A stretch of DNA of 64,000 bases from Bacteroidota bacterium (lineage in GTDB: Bacteria; Bacteroidota; Bacteroidia; Chitinophagales; BACL12), in contig JADKEK010000001.1 of the NCBI GenBank assembly GCA_016718035.1, positions 1,054,001 through 1,118,000 of the forward strand, in the 5' to 3' direction. The notes below the pieces were generated by a model. It worked only from the letters and a program-made list of their open reading frames with translations, made no database searches and was not told the DNA's origin. The translations under genes and the position numbers were made by a program. Positions 44,116 to 52,505 of the stretch are shown piece after piece (the first letter of the stretch is position 1; each line of letters begins with the position of its first letter).

Positions 44116-44244
44116 GACAGGTGTAAAGGTATTATTAGCAAATTGAATTAACAAACGGTTGACAGCTTAGCGCAAATAGTTAATCAGGGTTTCAAAAAAA
44201 ACCTAAAATCAGACTTACTAAAAATGAGGTAGAAACCAGTAAAA

Positions 44245-45018
44245 TTATCCTTCAACAAATAGCTCCGGATGTTCTAAACGTTTGATAATTCCTTGTTCGA
44301 TATCCGGCAGACTTTCGAATAAATCGAGGCAAGTATCAATCACAAAATATTGTGCCTGGAATTTATCTTTGATATAAGGCGTATCTAATATTTTTTCAAC
44401 GTTGTAATCGATACGTTTTGAAGGAATACCTGATTTCAAACAATAAATACTTTCACCTTGTGAAGATAAAATTCCTGAACCGTAAATACGCAATAAACCA
44501 TTATCGCGAATTAAACCGAATTCTACTGTATACCAATAAATTCTGGAAATTAATTCTACGGCAACAGGATTATCAATATAACTTAATGCAATTTTACTTA
44601 ACCCATATAAATAGGCGCAATATGTTTTATTGGTGAGCAAAGGTAAATGCGCAAACACATCGTGGAACATATCCGGCTCTTCTAAATAATCTAATTGCTC
44701 CATAGAACGCAACCAGGTAGAGGCAGGAAATTTTCTATTTTTTAATAATTCGAAAAATTCTTTGTTATTAATTAAACCGGGAACAACCACTGCGTTCCAT
44801 CCGGTAATCGTTTCTAATCTGATATTAAACTCATCGAATTTAGGAATGGCGTTGGCGTGAAAATGTATCGCTTCAATCCCTTCCATAAAAACAGTTGCAG
44901 CCCTATCCTTGAGCAATGCCATCTGACGATCAAACAATATCTCCCAAACTTTAAAGTGTTCAGGTGTATATGTTGTGTAATCCTGGGTCATTTTTTCTGT
45001 GAGGAGGCTGTTTTCCAT
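44245..45018 (-). CDS. phhA: Phenylalanine 4-monooxygenase
   Basis: Non-heme iron, pterin-dependent enzyme converting phenylalanine to tyrosine. 257 residues with the bacterial catalytic core only (no ACT regulatory domain): iron ligands His-Asp-x-Phe-x-His in MFHDVFAHLPLL and Glu in YWYTVEFGL; also GLINNKEFFELL and RFPAS-like FPASTWLR. Upstream at 45073-45103 sits a perfect 9-bp inverted repeat in the promoter spacer, so it is probably regulated. Confidence 0.93.
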   Translation of the reverse strand: MENSLLTEKMTQDYTTYTPEHFKVWEILFDRQMALLKDRAATVFMEGIEAIHFHANAIPKFDEFNIRLETITGWNAVVVPGLINNKEFFELLKNRKFPASTWLRSMEQLDYLEEPDMFHDVFAHLPLLTNKTYCAYLYGLSKIALSYIDNPVAVELISRIYWYTVEFGLIRDNGLLRIYGSGILSSQGESIYCLKSGIPSKRIDYNVEKILDTPYIKDKFQAQYFVIDTCLDLFESLPDIEQGIIKRLEHPELFVEG

Positions 45019-45072
45019 TTCTTCGTTAATATTTAGGCTAATATACGGTGTTTAGGGTATGGTTGCATGCAT

Positions 45073-45103
45073 CAAATGTTAATATGATAGAAATATTAAC
45101 AAA
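45073..45103 (-). promoter_or_regulatory. phhA promoter with spacer palindrome
   Basis: Minus strand: TTTG (45100-45103), 18 bases, then TAACATTTG (45073-45081), which is the -7 motif with one extra base. The spacer is filled by TGTTAATAT-N7-ATATTAACA (plus 45077-45101), a perfect 9-bp inverted repeat, a classic operator position. Confidence 0.5.
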
Positions 45104-45167
45104 GGTTACACATTTTGGAAATGAAGGACGAAGTTGGTTTTGGGGGTAATTGGCGTTAATGTGTTTG

Positions 45168-45384
45168 AAAAGGAACACGGATTTAACGGGTTGAATGGAT
45201 AGGGACGGATTTTTTAAAAAGGGAACCTGCGTAGCTTCAGATAAGCAAGGATGGAAAAGATTGAGACGGATTTATTTTGCTTTAATTAAATATACAGTGG
45301 ACTTCTATTTGAAATTTAATTTAAACCCTAACGAAAAATTTATCCGTTTAAATCCGTTAAATCAGTTAAATCCGCGTTCCTTTT
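45168..45384. repeat. Inverted-repeat intergenic element (AGGAACACGGATT family), copy 2
   Basis: It opens AAAGGAACACGGATTTAACGG and closes CCGTTTAAATCCGTTAAAT...CCGCGTTCCTTTT, so the arms are imperfect inverted repeats like 3794-3943. The centre (about 130 bases) is different. It lies just before the DUF721 stop (minus strand) and may act as a transcript 3' structure. Confidence 0.75.
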
Positions 45385-45395
45385 CCACACACACT

Positions 45396-45686
45396 TTACC
45401 GTATCACCACCTCTCTCACCACATTTTCCTTCAGCTCCTCATTAATTCGCTGAATAATGGTGTCTTTTGAGAATTTTAAATCTTGCTTTAAAGGTGCTGA
45501 CTCAATGTAGATGGTGAGCACACCTTTATGTAAATGCATATTGGTGGTATAATTTTTAATACTTACACCCATTATTTTTCCCCACAACTCTTTAATCTGC
45601 ACTTCAGCCACTTTTTCGTCCAAGCGATAACTCTTAAACAATTGTTTAATGGCTGCCCCTATCCCCTGCTCGTTACTTTTTTTCAT
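45396..45686 (-). CDS. DUF721 (DciA-like) protein
   Basis: 96 residues with the DUF721 pattern: AIKQLFKSYRLDEKVAEVQIKELWGKIMGVSIKNYTTNMHLHKGVLTIYIESAPLKQDL, then RINEELKENVVREVVIR. Related DciA proteins load the replicative helicase. It follows recF by 9 bases in the same operon, which supports a DNA replication role. Confidence 0.82.
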   Translation of the reverse strand: MKKSNEQGIGAAIKQLFKSYRLDEKVAEVQIKELWGKIMGVSIKNYTTNMHLHKGVLTIYIESAPLKQDLKFSKDTIIQRINEELKENVVREVVIR

Positions 45687-45695
45687 GGCTTAAAG

Positions 45696-46814
45696 TTATT
45701 CAATAATATTATCGTGAACGTGGAAATGACCAAATTTATTAAATACGGAAGCACAAAATTCACTACTGCGTTTTTCATCTGCATCTGTAATAAAAACCTG
45801 CTCAAATACAGGTTCTTTAAAAATGGTGAATAATGTCGCCAAACGTTTTTTATCCAGTTTTTCAAAAACATCATCCAACAACAAAATACTATTTTTCCCC
45901 TGTAAATTTCGCATCAGCTTACATTGTGCAATTTTCAAAGCAATTAAAAACGATTTAATCTGCCCCTGGCTGCCTGTTTCTCGCACCGGATGAGTATTGA
46001 CTGTCAGGCGCAAATCATCTTTATGAATACCGGATGTTGTTCTGCCTGCAGCAATATCATCGCGCTTCGACGTTGCAAACAGTTCCAAATGACTTTTTTC
46101 GTTCGCCTGCGAAAGGTAAATCACCTCTCCAAGTTCATTTTCTCCTGAAATCTGATAATAGTGTTCACCAAAAACCTTACTGCATTGTTCCAGGTAAATT
46201 TTCCGTTCCTGATGAATGTAATCGCCGTCAATCGCCAGTTGATTATTCAGCACTTCCATGAGGGTGGCATCGAGGTGACCTAACACCAAATTTTGTTTTA
46301 AAAGTGCATTGCGCTGCAACAACAATTTATTGTAATGCATCAGGCGGGTAAGGTATTCGCGGTTAACCTGCGCAATGGCAGTATCTAAAAACCTGCGCCT
46401 TTCCTCGCTGCCATCGTTTATAATGGCAATATCGCCGGGCGCAATCATCACCACAGGAATTGCCCCAATATGGTCCGAAAGCCTGTCGTATGGCTCTCCA
46501 TCGCGTAAAAACTCTTTTTTCACACCTGTTCCGGCGGAATTGGCAACTCCGGTTATTTTGCCGGTTATTTGGGTAGGTTTTCCATCGATCTCAAAAAATC
46601 CATCTACCCTAAAGTAAGGTTCACCATGTTTTACCACATTATTATCGGAGCGGGTGAAATAACTTTTGCACAAACATAAATAGTGGATACTGTCTATTAG
46701 ATTGGTCTTTCCGGAGCCGTTTAAGCCATTAATCAGGTTAAATTTATGCTCAAACGACACGGTTATGGTGCCGTAGTTCTTATAATTGAGTAAATTGAGT
46801 CGCTGTAGTAACAC
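45696..46814 (-). CDS. recF: DNA replication and repair protein RecF
   Basis: 372-residue SMC-like ATPase that loads RecA at gaps. Walker A GLNGSGKTNLIDSI, signature region ETGSQGQIKSFLIALKIAQ and Walker B ILLLDDVFEKLD are all present. Starts MLLQRLNLLNYKNYGTITVSF. Divergent from pdhA with a 62-base gap. Confidence 0.95.
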   Translation of the reverse strand: MLLQRLNLLNYKNYGTITVSFEHKFNLINGLNGSGKTNLIDSIHYLCLCKSYFTRSDNNVVKHGEPYFRVDGFFEIDGKPTQITGKITGVANSAGTGVKKEFLRDGEPYDRLSDHIGAIPVVMIAPGDIAIINDGSEERRRFLDTAIAQVNREYLTRLMHYNKLLLQRNALLKQNLVLGHLDATLMEVLNNQLAIDGDYIHQERKIYLEQCSKVFGEHYYQISGENELGEVIYLSQANEKSHLELFATSKRDDIAAGRTTSGIHKDDLRLTVNTHPVRETGSQGQIKSFLIALKIAQCKLMRNLQGKNSILLLDDVFEKLDKKRLATLFTIFKEPVFEQVFITDADEKRSSEFCASVFNKFGHFHVHDNIIE

Positions 46815-46821
46815 TGCTAGT

Positions 46822-46851
46822 TTTGATTGTGGTCTGCTTTTCTTAATTTTG
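46822..46851 (+). promoter_or_regulatory. Complete promoter of pdhA operon
   Basis: TTTG (46822-46825), 18 bases, TAATTTTG (46844-46851), 25 bases before the ATG; AAGGAT at 46867 is a possible ribosome site. Best consensus match in the window together with 3258-3287. Confidence 0.65.
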
Positions 46852-46876
46852 CCGTTCGATTTTTCGAAGGATATTC

Positions 46877-47872
46877 ATGGACCGCTCAAAAATAACAAAA
46901 GAAACCTACCTGCACTGGTATGAACTGATGTATAAAATGCGTCGCTTTGAGGAAAAAGCAGGCCAAATGTATGGCATGCAAAAAATCAGAGGGTTTTGCC
47001 ATTTATACATTGGTCAGGAAGCTGTTGCTGCAGGAACAATCAGTGCCATCAGGCATGAGGACCCAATCATAACCGCTTATCGCGACCACGGATTGGCCAT
47101 TGCAAAGGGCGTTACCTGCAATGAGGCTATGGCTGAATTGTATGGTAAAGTTACCGGCTGCACCAAAGGTAAAGGTGGTTCGATGCACTTTTTCAGCAAA
47201 GCAAATTACTTTTTTGGCGGCCACGGCATTGTAGGTGCTCAAATTCCAATGGGTGCAGGTATTGGGTTTGCCGAAAAATATAAAGGCACAGGCAATGTTT
47301 GTATCTGTTATTTCGGTGATGGCGCTGTTCGTCAGGGCTCATTACACGAAACCTTTAACATGGCTATGTTGTGGAAAATTCCGGTGGTATTCATTTGCGA
47401 AAACAATGGCTACGCAATGGGCACTTCACTGGAGCGCACTACTAACCAAATGGACATGTATAAAATCGGTTTAGCTTACGATATGCCTTCTTACCCAGTT
47501 GATGGTATGCAACCTGAAACAGTGCATGCAGCTGTTTATGAAGCAGTTGAAAAAGCGCGCAATAATGAAGGTCCTACATTCCTTGAAATTAGAACTTATC
47601 GTTATCGCGGTCATTCCATGAGCGACCCGGCAAAATATCGCACCAAAGAAGAAGTGGAAGAATACAAAATGCGTGACCCACTGGAAACTACGATGCAAAA
47701 AATACTCGATAAAAAATATGCTACCATGAAAGAAATCGAAGACATTCAGGAGCGTATCGAAGTAGAAATTGAAGCATGTGTGAAATTTGCGGAAGAGTCA
47801 CCATATCCGGAAGACGATGCCGTATTTGAAGATATTTATGTGCAACAAGATTACCCATTTATTAAAGATTAA
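46877..47872 (+). CDS. pdhA: Pyruvate dehydrogenase E1 component, alpha subunit
   Basis: Thiamine-diphosphate E1 alpha, decarboxylating pyruvate to feed the PDH complex. 331 residues: YKMRRFEEKAGQMYGMQKIRGFCHLYIGQEAV, YRDHGLAIAKG, GKGGSMHFF, GGHGIVGAQIPMGAG and the ThDP motif GDGAVRQGSLHETFNMAMLWKIPVVFICENN. The YRYRGHSMSDPAKYR loop carries the regulatory-type Ser region. E1 beta is not adjacent here; the next gene is a TPR protein 17 bases away. Confidence 0.95.
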   Translation: MDRSKITKETYLHWYELMYKMRRFEEKAGQMYGMQKIRGFCHLYIGQEAVAAGTISAIRHEDPIITAYRDHGLAIAKGVTCNEAMAELYGKVTGCTKGKGGSMHFFSKANYFFGGHGIVGAQIPMGAGIGFAEKYKGTGNVCICYFGDGAVRQGSLHETFNMAMLWKIPVVFICENNGYAMGTSLERTTNQMDMYKIGLAYDMPSYPVDGMQPETVHAAVYEAVEKARNNEGPTFLEIRTYRYRGHSMSDPAKYRTKEEVEEYKMRDPLETTMQKILDKKYATMKEIEDIQERIEVEIEACVKFAEESPYPEDDAVFEDIYVQQDYPFIKD

Positions 47873-47889
47873 TTTCAACAATAACTATT

Positions 47890-48582
47890 ATGTCAGAAGA
47901 ACAAAAACCATTAGTTGACGCTCAGGTAGAGGAACAAGGTTCATATAAAAATGTAGAAGATTTTTTCCTCAAAAATCGCAATATGATTATTGGTGCACTA
48001 GGTGTACTTATTTTAGCAATTGGCGGTTATTTCGGTTACAAAAAATTATACATGGAACCGCGCGTTATAACTGCTCAGGATAAAATTGCCGGAGCCGAAG
48101 CTTATTTTAATAAAGACTCATTTGCACTCGCATTAAACGGCGATGGCGCTGTTTCAGGTTTTTTAGCTGTAATTGAAAATTATGGCAATACACCTTCAGG
48201 CAATATGGCGCATTATTATGCAGGTATTTGTTATTTAAAAACAGGTGATTTAGATAATACCATCAAACACCTTGAAGATTACAAACCGGGAACTGATGAA
48301 TTAGCAGGTCTTACTTATGTTACTTTAGGTCATGCTTATGCGGACAAAAAAGATTACAAAAAAGCAATCGAATTATATAAAAAAGCGGGTGAGTCAGCTG
48401 ATAACAATTTACAAAGCCCAACTTATTATAAATACGCAGGCGATTTAATGGCTGAGCAAAATGATTTAAAAGGTGCATTAGATATGTATCGCAAAATCAA
48501 ACAATTATATCCGCTTTCTCAGGAAGGTCAAAATATTGATCTCGATATTACCTATGCCGAAACCAAACTCGGTGGGAAATAA
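47890..48582 (+). CDS. Membrane-anchored TPR protein (YfgM-like)
   Basis: 230 residues: an acidic N-terminus (MSEEQKPLVDAQVEEQG), a single membrane helix (IIGALGVLILAIGGYFGYKKLY), then TPR-like helices (AGICYLKTGDLDNTIKHLEDY, HAYADKKDYKKAIELYKKAGE, MAEQNDLKGALDMYRKIKQLYP). YfgM-type proteins are inner-membrane chaperones near the translocon; the layout fits. Stop overlaps the ribH ATG (TAATG), giving translational coupling. Confidence 0.83.
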   Translation: MSEEQKPLVDAQVEEQGSYKNVEDFFLKNRNMIIGALGVLILAIGGYFGYKKLYMEPRVITAQDKIAGAEAYFNKDSFALALNGDGAVSGFLAVIENYGNTPSGNMAHYYAGICYLKTGDLDNTIKHLEDYKPGTDELAGLTYVTLGHAYADKKDYKKAIELYKKAGESADNNLQSPTYYKYAGDLMAEQNDLKGALDMYRKIKQLYPLSQEGQNIDLDITYAETKLGGK

Positions 48583-49073
48583 TGGCTTCTAAACATCAGC
48601 ATCTTTCATTGTATAGGGAAGAAACTGTACCAAACGGTGATTCATTCCGACTCGGCATTGTTGTGTCGGAATGGAACACTGATATTACCGAAAAACTGTA
48701 TCAGGGTTGTTATAATACCTTGCTTAAACACAAGGCAAAATCTGAAAATATTATCAGTGTTTATGTGCCCGGCAGTTTTGAATTACCTCAAGCAGCACAA
48801 TTATTATTAGAATCGCAGGAATTAGATGCGGTTATTTGTTTGGGATGTATCATTAAAGGTGAAACATCTCACGATTTACATATTGCTTCTGCAGTTGCGC
48901 ATGGCATTATGAATTTAGGCATTGATTATTCAACACCGGTAATTTTTGGAGTACTCACCACCGAAAATATGCAACAGGCTGTCGATCGCGCAGGTGGAAA
49001 ATATGGCAACAAAGGCGATGAAGCGGCAATTACTGCACTTAAAATGGCTGCTTTGCGAGAAAAATTAATTTAA
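48582..49073 (+). CDS. ribH: 6,7-dimethyl-8-ribityllumazine synthase
   Basis: Penultimate riboflavin enzyme. 163 residues with SEWNTDITEKLYQGC, VPGSFELPQAAQ, GCIIKGETSHD (catalytic His) and FGVLTTENMQQAVDRAGGK. It overlaps the TPR gene by one base; the remaining rib genes are elsewhere. Confidence 0.95.
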   Translation: MASKHQHLSLYREETVPNGDSFRLGIVVSEWNTDITEKLYQGCYNTLLKHKAKSENIISVYVPGSFELPQAAQLLLESQELDAVICLGCIIKGETSHDLHIASAVAHGIMNLGIDYSTPVIFGVLTTENMQQAVDRAGGKYGNKGDEAAITALKMAALREKLI

Positions 49074-49091
49074 TCGCATAGCCTTTCACTT

Positions 49092-49859
49092 ATGAAAAAA
49101 TTATTTTGGAAATTATTTAACGCTATCGATGAGCGATTAAAATTTCCTGCTTTGCAAAAAGGTGAAACGGCCATTCAATTAGGTTTCGACATGAGTGCTC
49201 CCGTTACCTCCGATTTATTTTTATTGGTAAACAGGGTTGGAAAAAACGGATTGGTAATTGGTATTGACCCCGACCCAAGAAATGTTGCTGCTGCACATTT
49301 AATTGTGGAGCGTCAAAAATATCCAATACAATTAATGCATAAAGCGGTGTTTAATACAGCCGGAACAATGGAATTAATTTTGGGTGAAAAGGCGAGCTGG
49401 AACCAATTAAAAAATGTTCCTTTGGATACTACGGTGTCGTATAATGGCAGTGAAGTTGTTGTGGAGATGGACACGCTGGATAATATTTTATCTCAAGCAC
49501 AAATCGACATCGCTACAATAGGTCATATTAATGTTACTATAAATGGTGCAGAATATTTTGCATTACAAGGTATGCATCAAATTTTATCGCAATCGAAAAA
49601 TTTATCACTGACTGTTGTGGCAGGAAGATATGATGATTCAGGAACTATAAACGGACAACCTGATTTTAAAGTGATTAAACAATTATTGCAACAATACGGA
49701 TTTACAACACGTTTTCGTCGCATACATAAATTAATTTGGTGGGGTTTTATCGTGAATACACTGATGAAACGCAAATGGATTTATGGCAAAAAAAATTACG
49801 GCATTATCATGGCTGCTAAGGGCAACAAATCCATTCCCTGGTATCAATCGTTTAGTTAA
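49092..49859 (+). CDS. FkbM-family methyltransferase
   Basis: 255 residues: ETAIQLGFDMSAPVTSDLFLLVNRVGKNGLVIGIDPDPRNVAAAHLIVE (SAM-binding), then FNTAGTMELILG, VVVEMDTLDNILSQAQI and INVTINGAEYFALQGM. The FkbM fold methylates sugars or secondary metabolites; the C-terminal basic part (RRIHKLIWWGF) could contact a membrane. Acceptor unknown. It sits between ribH and the MBL gene. Confidence 0.85.
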   Translation: MKKLFWKLFNAIDERLKFPALQKGETAIQLGFDMSAPVTSDLFLLVNRVGKNGLVIGIDPDPRNVAAAHLIVERQKYPIQLMHKAVFNTAGTMELILGEKASWNQLKNVPLDTTVSYNGSEVVVEMDTLDNILSQAQIDIATIGHINVTINGAEYFALQGMHQILSQSKNLSLTVVAGRYDDSGTINGQPDFKVIKQLLQQYGFTTRFRRIHKLIWWGFIVNTLMKRKWIYGKKNYGIIMAAKGNKSIPWYQSFS

Positions 49860-49956
49860 TGGCTTAATGTTGTGATTTGGCCGCCGAATGCCATCTCAAC
49901 CAGCAATTTCTTTCTCCAATTACCAATTATATTACAATAATTATTACTTTAGCCTT

Positions 49957-50811
49957 ATGCAATTGTATTCGATTAATGCCGGCCTATTTAAATTAGATGG
50001 TGGTGCCATGTTTGGTGTTGTGCCAAAAAAAATATGGAACAAATTAGTTCCTGCTGATGAAAACAACCTCTGCACATGGGCTATGCGTTGTATGTTGGCT
50101 GTCGGCAATGGCAAAGTGGTGTTGATAGATTGCGGCATGGGTGATAAACAAGATGCTAAGTTTTTCGGCCACTATGAACCACATGGCGATTTTAGTATTG
50201 AGGCTTCCCTCAAACAATTGGGCATGGTGCCGGGAGATGTTACGGATGTTTTTTTAACCCATTTACATTTCGACCATTGCGGTGGTGCGGTGAAACGTAC
50301 CGATAAAGGCAAACTGATACCGGCTTATGAAAATGCCCGTTACTGGTCCAACGAAAGGCAATGGAACTGGGCTAATAATCCCAATGCAAGAGAAAAAGCA
50401 TCGTTCTTAACCGAAAACTTTGTTCCGCTGCAGCAACATGGTGTATTACATTTTATAGAAGAACATGAGGAGTTATTTCCGGGGTTCAGTACCATGTGGA
50501 CATATGGACATACAGAAGCTATGATGTTGCCTGTAATCAAATACAATGGCAGTAAAGTAGTGTATTGCGCCGACCTCCTGCCAAGTCATGCACATATTCC
50601 CCTACCCTACGTAATGGGCTACGATGTGCGTCCTTTAATTACCATAAAAGAAAAGGAATCGTTTTTGAAAGAGGCTTGCGACAAAAAGTATTTCCTGTTT
50701 TTTGAACATGACAGCCAGTATGAATGTTGCAGTCTCGAAAAAACGGACAAAGGTATACGTCCCAAAAACTTCTATCAGCTTAGTGAACTTCCTGTGAACG
50801 CGCTTTTTTGA
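49957..50811 (+). CDS. MBL-fold metallo-hydrolase
   Basis: 284 residues from ATG 49957 (MQLYSINAGLFKLDGGAMFGVVPKKIW); an upstream ATG at 49888 adds a non-homologous stretch. Zinc motif FLTHLHFDHCGG (HxHxDH), CGMGDKQDAK before it, TYGHTEAMM and YCADLLPSHAHIP after it. It resembles quorum-quenching lactonase-like MBL proteins. The substrate is unknown. Confidence 0.88.
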   Translation: MQLYSINAGLFKLDGGAMFGVVPKKIWNKLVPADENNLCTWAMRCMLAVGNGKVVLIDCGMGDKQDAKFFGHYEPHGDFSIEASLKQLGMVPGDVTDVFLTHLHFDHCGGAVKRTDKGKLIPAYENARYWSNERQWNWANNPNAREKASFLTENFVPLQQHGVLHFIEEHEELFPGFSTMWTYGHTEAMMLPVIKYNGSKVVYCADLLPSHAHIPLPYVMGYDVRPLITIKEKESFLKEACDKKYFLFFEHDSQYECCSLEKTDKGIRPKNFYQLSELPVNALF

Positions 50812-50854
50812 AGCTTTTTTTATCAACTTATTTTATTTTCAAAAGCATAGTGCT

Positions 50855-50862
50855 TATCTTTG
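50855..50862 (+). promoter_or_regulatory. -7 element of tRNA-Met
   Basis: TATCTTTG (TAnnTTTG) ends 9 bases before the tRNA 5' end, the same spacing as at tRNA-Leu. Confidence 0.55.
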
Positions 50863-50871
50863 CCGCCCAAT

Positions 50872-50945
50872 GGCGTGGTAGCTCAGCTGGCTAGAGCGCA
50901 GCACTCATAATGCTGAGGTCGAGAGTTCGAGCCTCCCCCACGCTA
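50872..50945 (+). tRNA. tRNA-Met (anticodon CAT)
   Basis: GGCGTGG/CCACGCT acceptor (G1-U72 wobble) with discriminator A, D-arm GCTC...GAGC, anticodon stem CAGCA/TGCTG with loop CTCATAA, and T-loop TTCGAGC. The T-stem has one mismatch. Lacks the three G-C pairs of an initiator anticodon stem, so elongator Met or an Ile2 (CAU) tRNA. Confidence 0.92.
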
Positions 50946-50946
50946 C

Positions 50947-50977
50947 AAAAGCAACCAACAAGGTTGCTTTTTTTTTG
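50947..50977 (+). terminator. tRNA-Met terminator
   Basis: AAAAGCAACC (50947-50956) pairs with GGTTGCTTTT (50962-50971) followed by a T-run. Confidence 0.85.
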
Positions 50978-51020
50978 GTATTCACTTTAATTTTACCGTT
51001 TAGTTCAGTTAATTTACAAT

Positions 51021-52505
51021 ATGGAAAATATCCTTTTTTTAGTGATTGGTTTAGTGGTAGGATTTATAGCTGCCTGGATAATCAGCAAGCTTGTTGCAGG
51101 GAAAAATATGGTTAATAGAAATGAATTAACTGCATTACAAAATGAATTGATGCAAGCCAATTCAGGTAATAAATTTTTACAGGAAAAAATTAACGATATA
51201 CAAAAAACTGCCGGCGACACCGAATTCAAACTCAATACAGTAACGCAGGAAAAAGAAACTGCTAATATTACCTTATCAAGTGTAAAAACAACGTTGGATA
51301 AACTCGATATTGATTACAAATTGGTAAAACAACAATTTGATGAATTACAAAATCAACATAATGAATTAAAAGATTATATCATCAAATTGCGCGGTGAAAA
51401 TGATGTATTAAAAGAAAAAAATAATACCATCAAAAAAGAAATAGAAGATTTAGGGGAAAAATATACTACACAATTTAAAAATTTAGCTTCAGAAATTTTA
51501 GAAGATAAAAGCAAAAGATTTACAGAAGAAAATCAAAAAAATATTCGTTTAATTTTAGACCCATTAGGTGTTGATTTAAAAGAATTCAAAAAGAAAGTAG
51601 AAGAAACTTACGAAAAAGAAAACAAACAACGTTTTTCGCTCGAAGAAAAAATTAAAGACCTGGTTAGTTTAAATAAACTCATTAGCGAAGAAGCTAATAA
51701 CCTCACCAAAGCATTAAAAGGTCAGCGCAAAACCCAGGGCGACTGGGGTGAAATGATCTTAGAAAACATTTTACAACAATCGGGACTTACCGAAGGTCGC
51801 GAATATGTGAAACAGGAATTCCTGCGCGATGAGGCCGGAAATACCTTGTTTAATGACGAGAACCAAAAAATGCAACCTGACTTCGTAATTATGTATCCCG
51901 ACAAACGGGAAATAATTATTGACAGCAAAGTGTCATTAAGTGCTTACGAAAGATATAGTTCATCGGAAGATGAAGTAGAACAAAATTCAGAATTGAATTT
52001 GCATTTAGATGCGATGTATAAACATATTGATGAATTGCACAGAAGGAATTACCAGAAATTTGCCAAAACATTGGATTTTGTCATGATGTTTATTCCTGTT
52101 GAACCGGCATACATGCTGGCCATGCAAAAAGATAATGATATTTGGCAATACGCGTATCGCAAAAAAGTATTATTAATTTCTCCAACCAATTTAATTGCTG
52201 CAGTAAAATTGATTGCTGAATTATGGAAAAAAGAAGAACAAAATAAAAATGCTATTGCTATTGCCGACAGAGGTGCAGCTTTGTATGATAAATTTGTAGG
52301 CTTTGTAGAAAACTTACAAGCTATTGGAGATAGTATAGGTAAATCGCAAAAAAGTTATGACGAAGCCATGAAACAACTCAAAGATGGCTCGGGTAATTTA
52401 ATTGGTCAGGCGGAAAAATTACGCAGACTTGGTGTGCAGGGTAAAAAGAGTTTACCAGGTACAATTATCAACGATGCTGATACTGATGATGAGCTAATCA
52501 ACTGA
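51021..52505 (+). CDS. rmuC: DNA recombination protein RmuC
   Basis: 494 residues: an N-terminal membrane anchor (ILFLVIGLVVGFIAAWIISKLV), a long coiled coil (about 35-190) and the nuclease-like RmuC domain (LTKALKGQRKTQGDWGEMILENILQQSGLTEGREYVKQ, PDFVIMYPDKREIIIDSKVSLSAYERY, FVMMFIPVEPAYMLA). It limits DNA inversions. Convergent with the GSCFA gene, overlapping 8 bases. Confidence 0.93.
   Translation: MENILFLVIGLVVGFIAAWIISKLVAGKNMVNRNELTALQNELMQANSGNKFLQEKINDIQKTAGDTEFKLNTVTQEKETANITLSSVKTTLDKLDIDYKLVKQQFDELQNQHNELKDYIIKLRGENDVLKEKNNTIKKEIEDLGEKYTTQFKNLASEILEDKSKRFTEENQKNIRLILDPLGVDLKEFKKKVEETYEKENKQRFSLEEKIKDLVSLNKLISEEANNLTKALKGQRKTQGDWGEMILENILQQSGLTEGREYVKQEFLRDEAGNTLFNDENQKMQPDFVIMYPDKREIIIDSKVSLSAYERYSSSEDEVEQNSELNLHLDAMYKHIDELHRRNYQKFAKTLDFVMMFIPVEPAYMLAMQKDNDIWQYAYRKKVLLISPTNLIAAVKLIAELWKKEEQNKNAIAIADRGAALYDKFVGFVENLQAIGDSIGKSQKSYDEAMKQLKDGSGNLIGQAEKLRRLGVQGKKSLPGTIINDADTDDELIN

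Noticed and set aside
44116..44154. Extended N-terminus of rarA
   Set aside because: The additional 13 residues have no similarity to RarA, which starts at MLFDTLPLAERLRPRN.
45195..45470. 91-residue frame across the inverted-repeat element
   Set aside because: It covers the element and runs into the DUF721 gene on the opposite strand.
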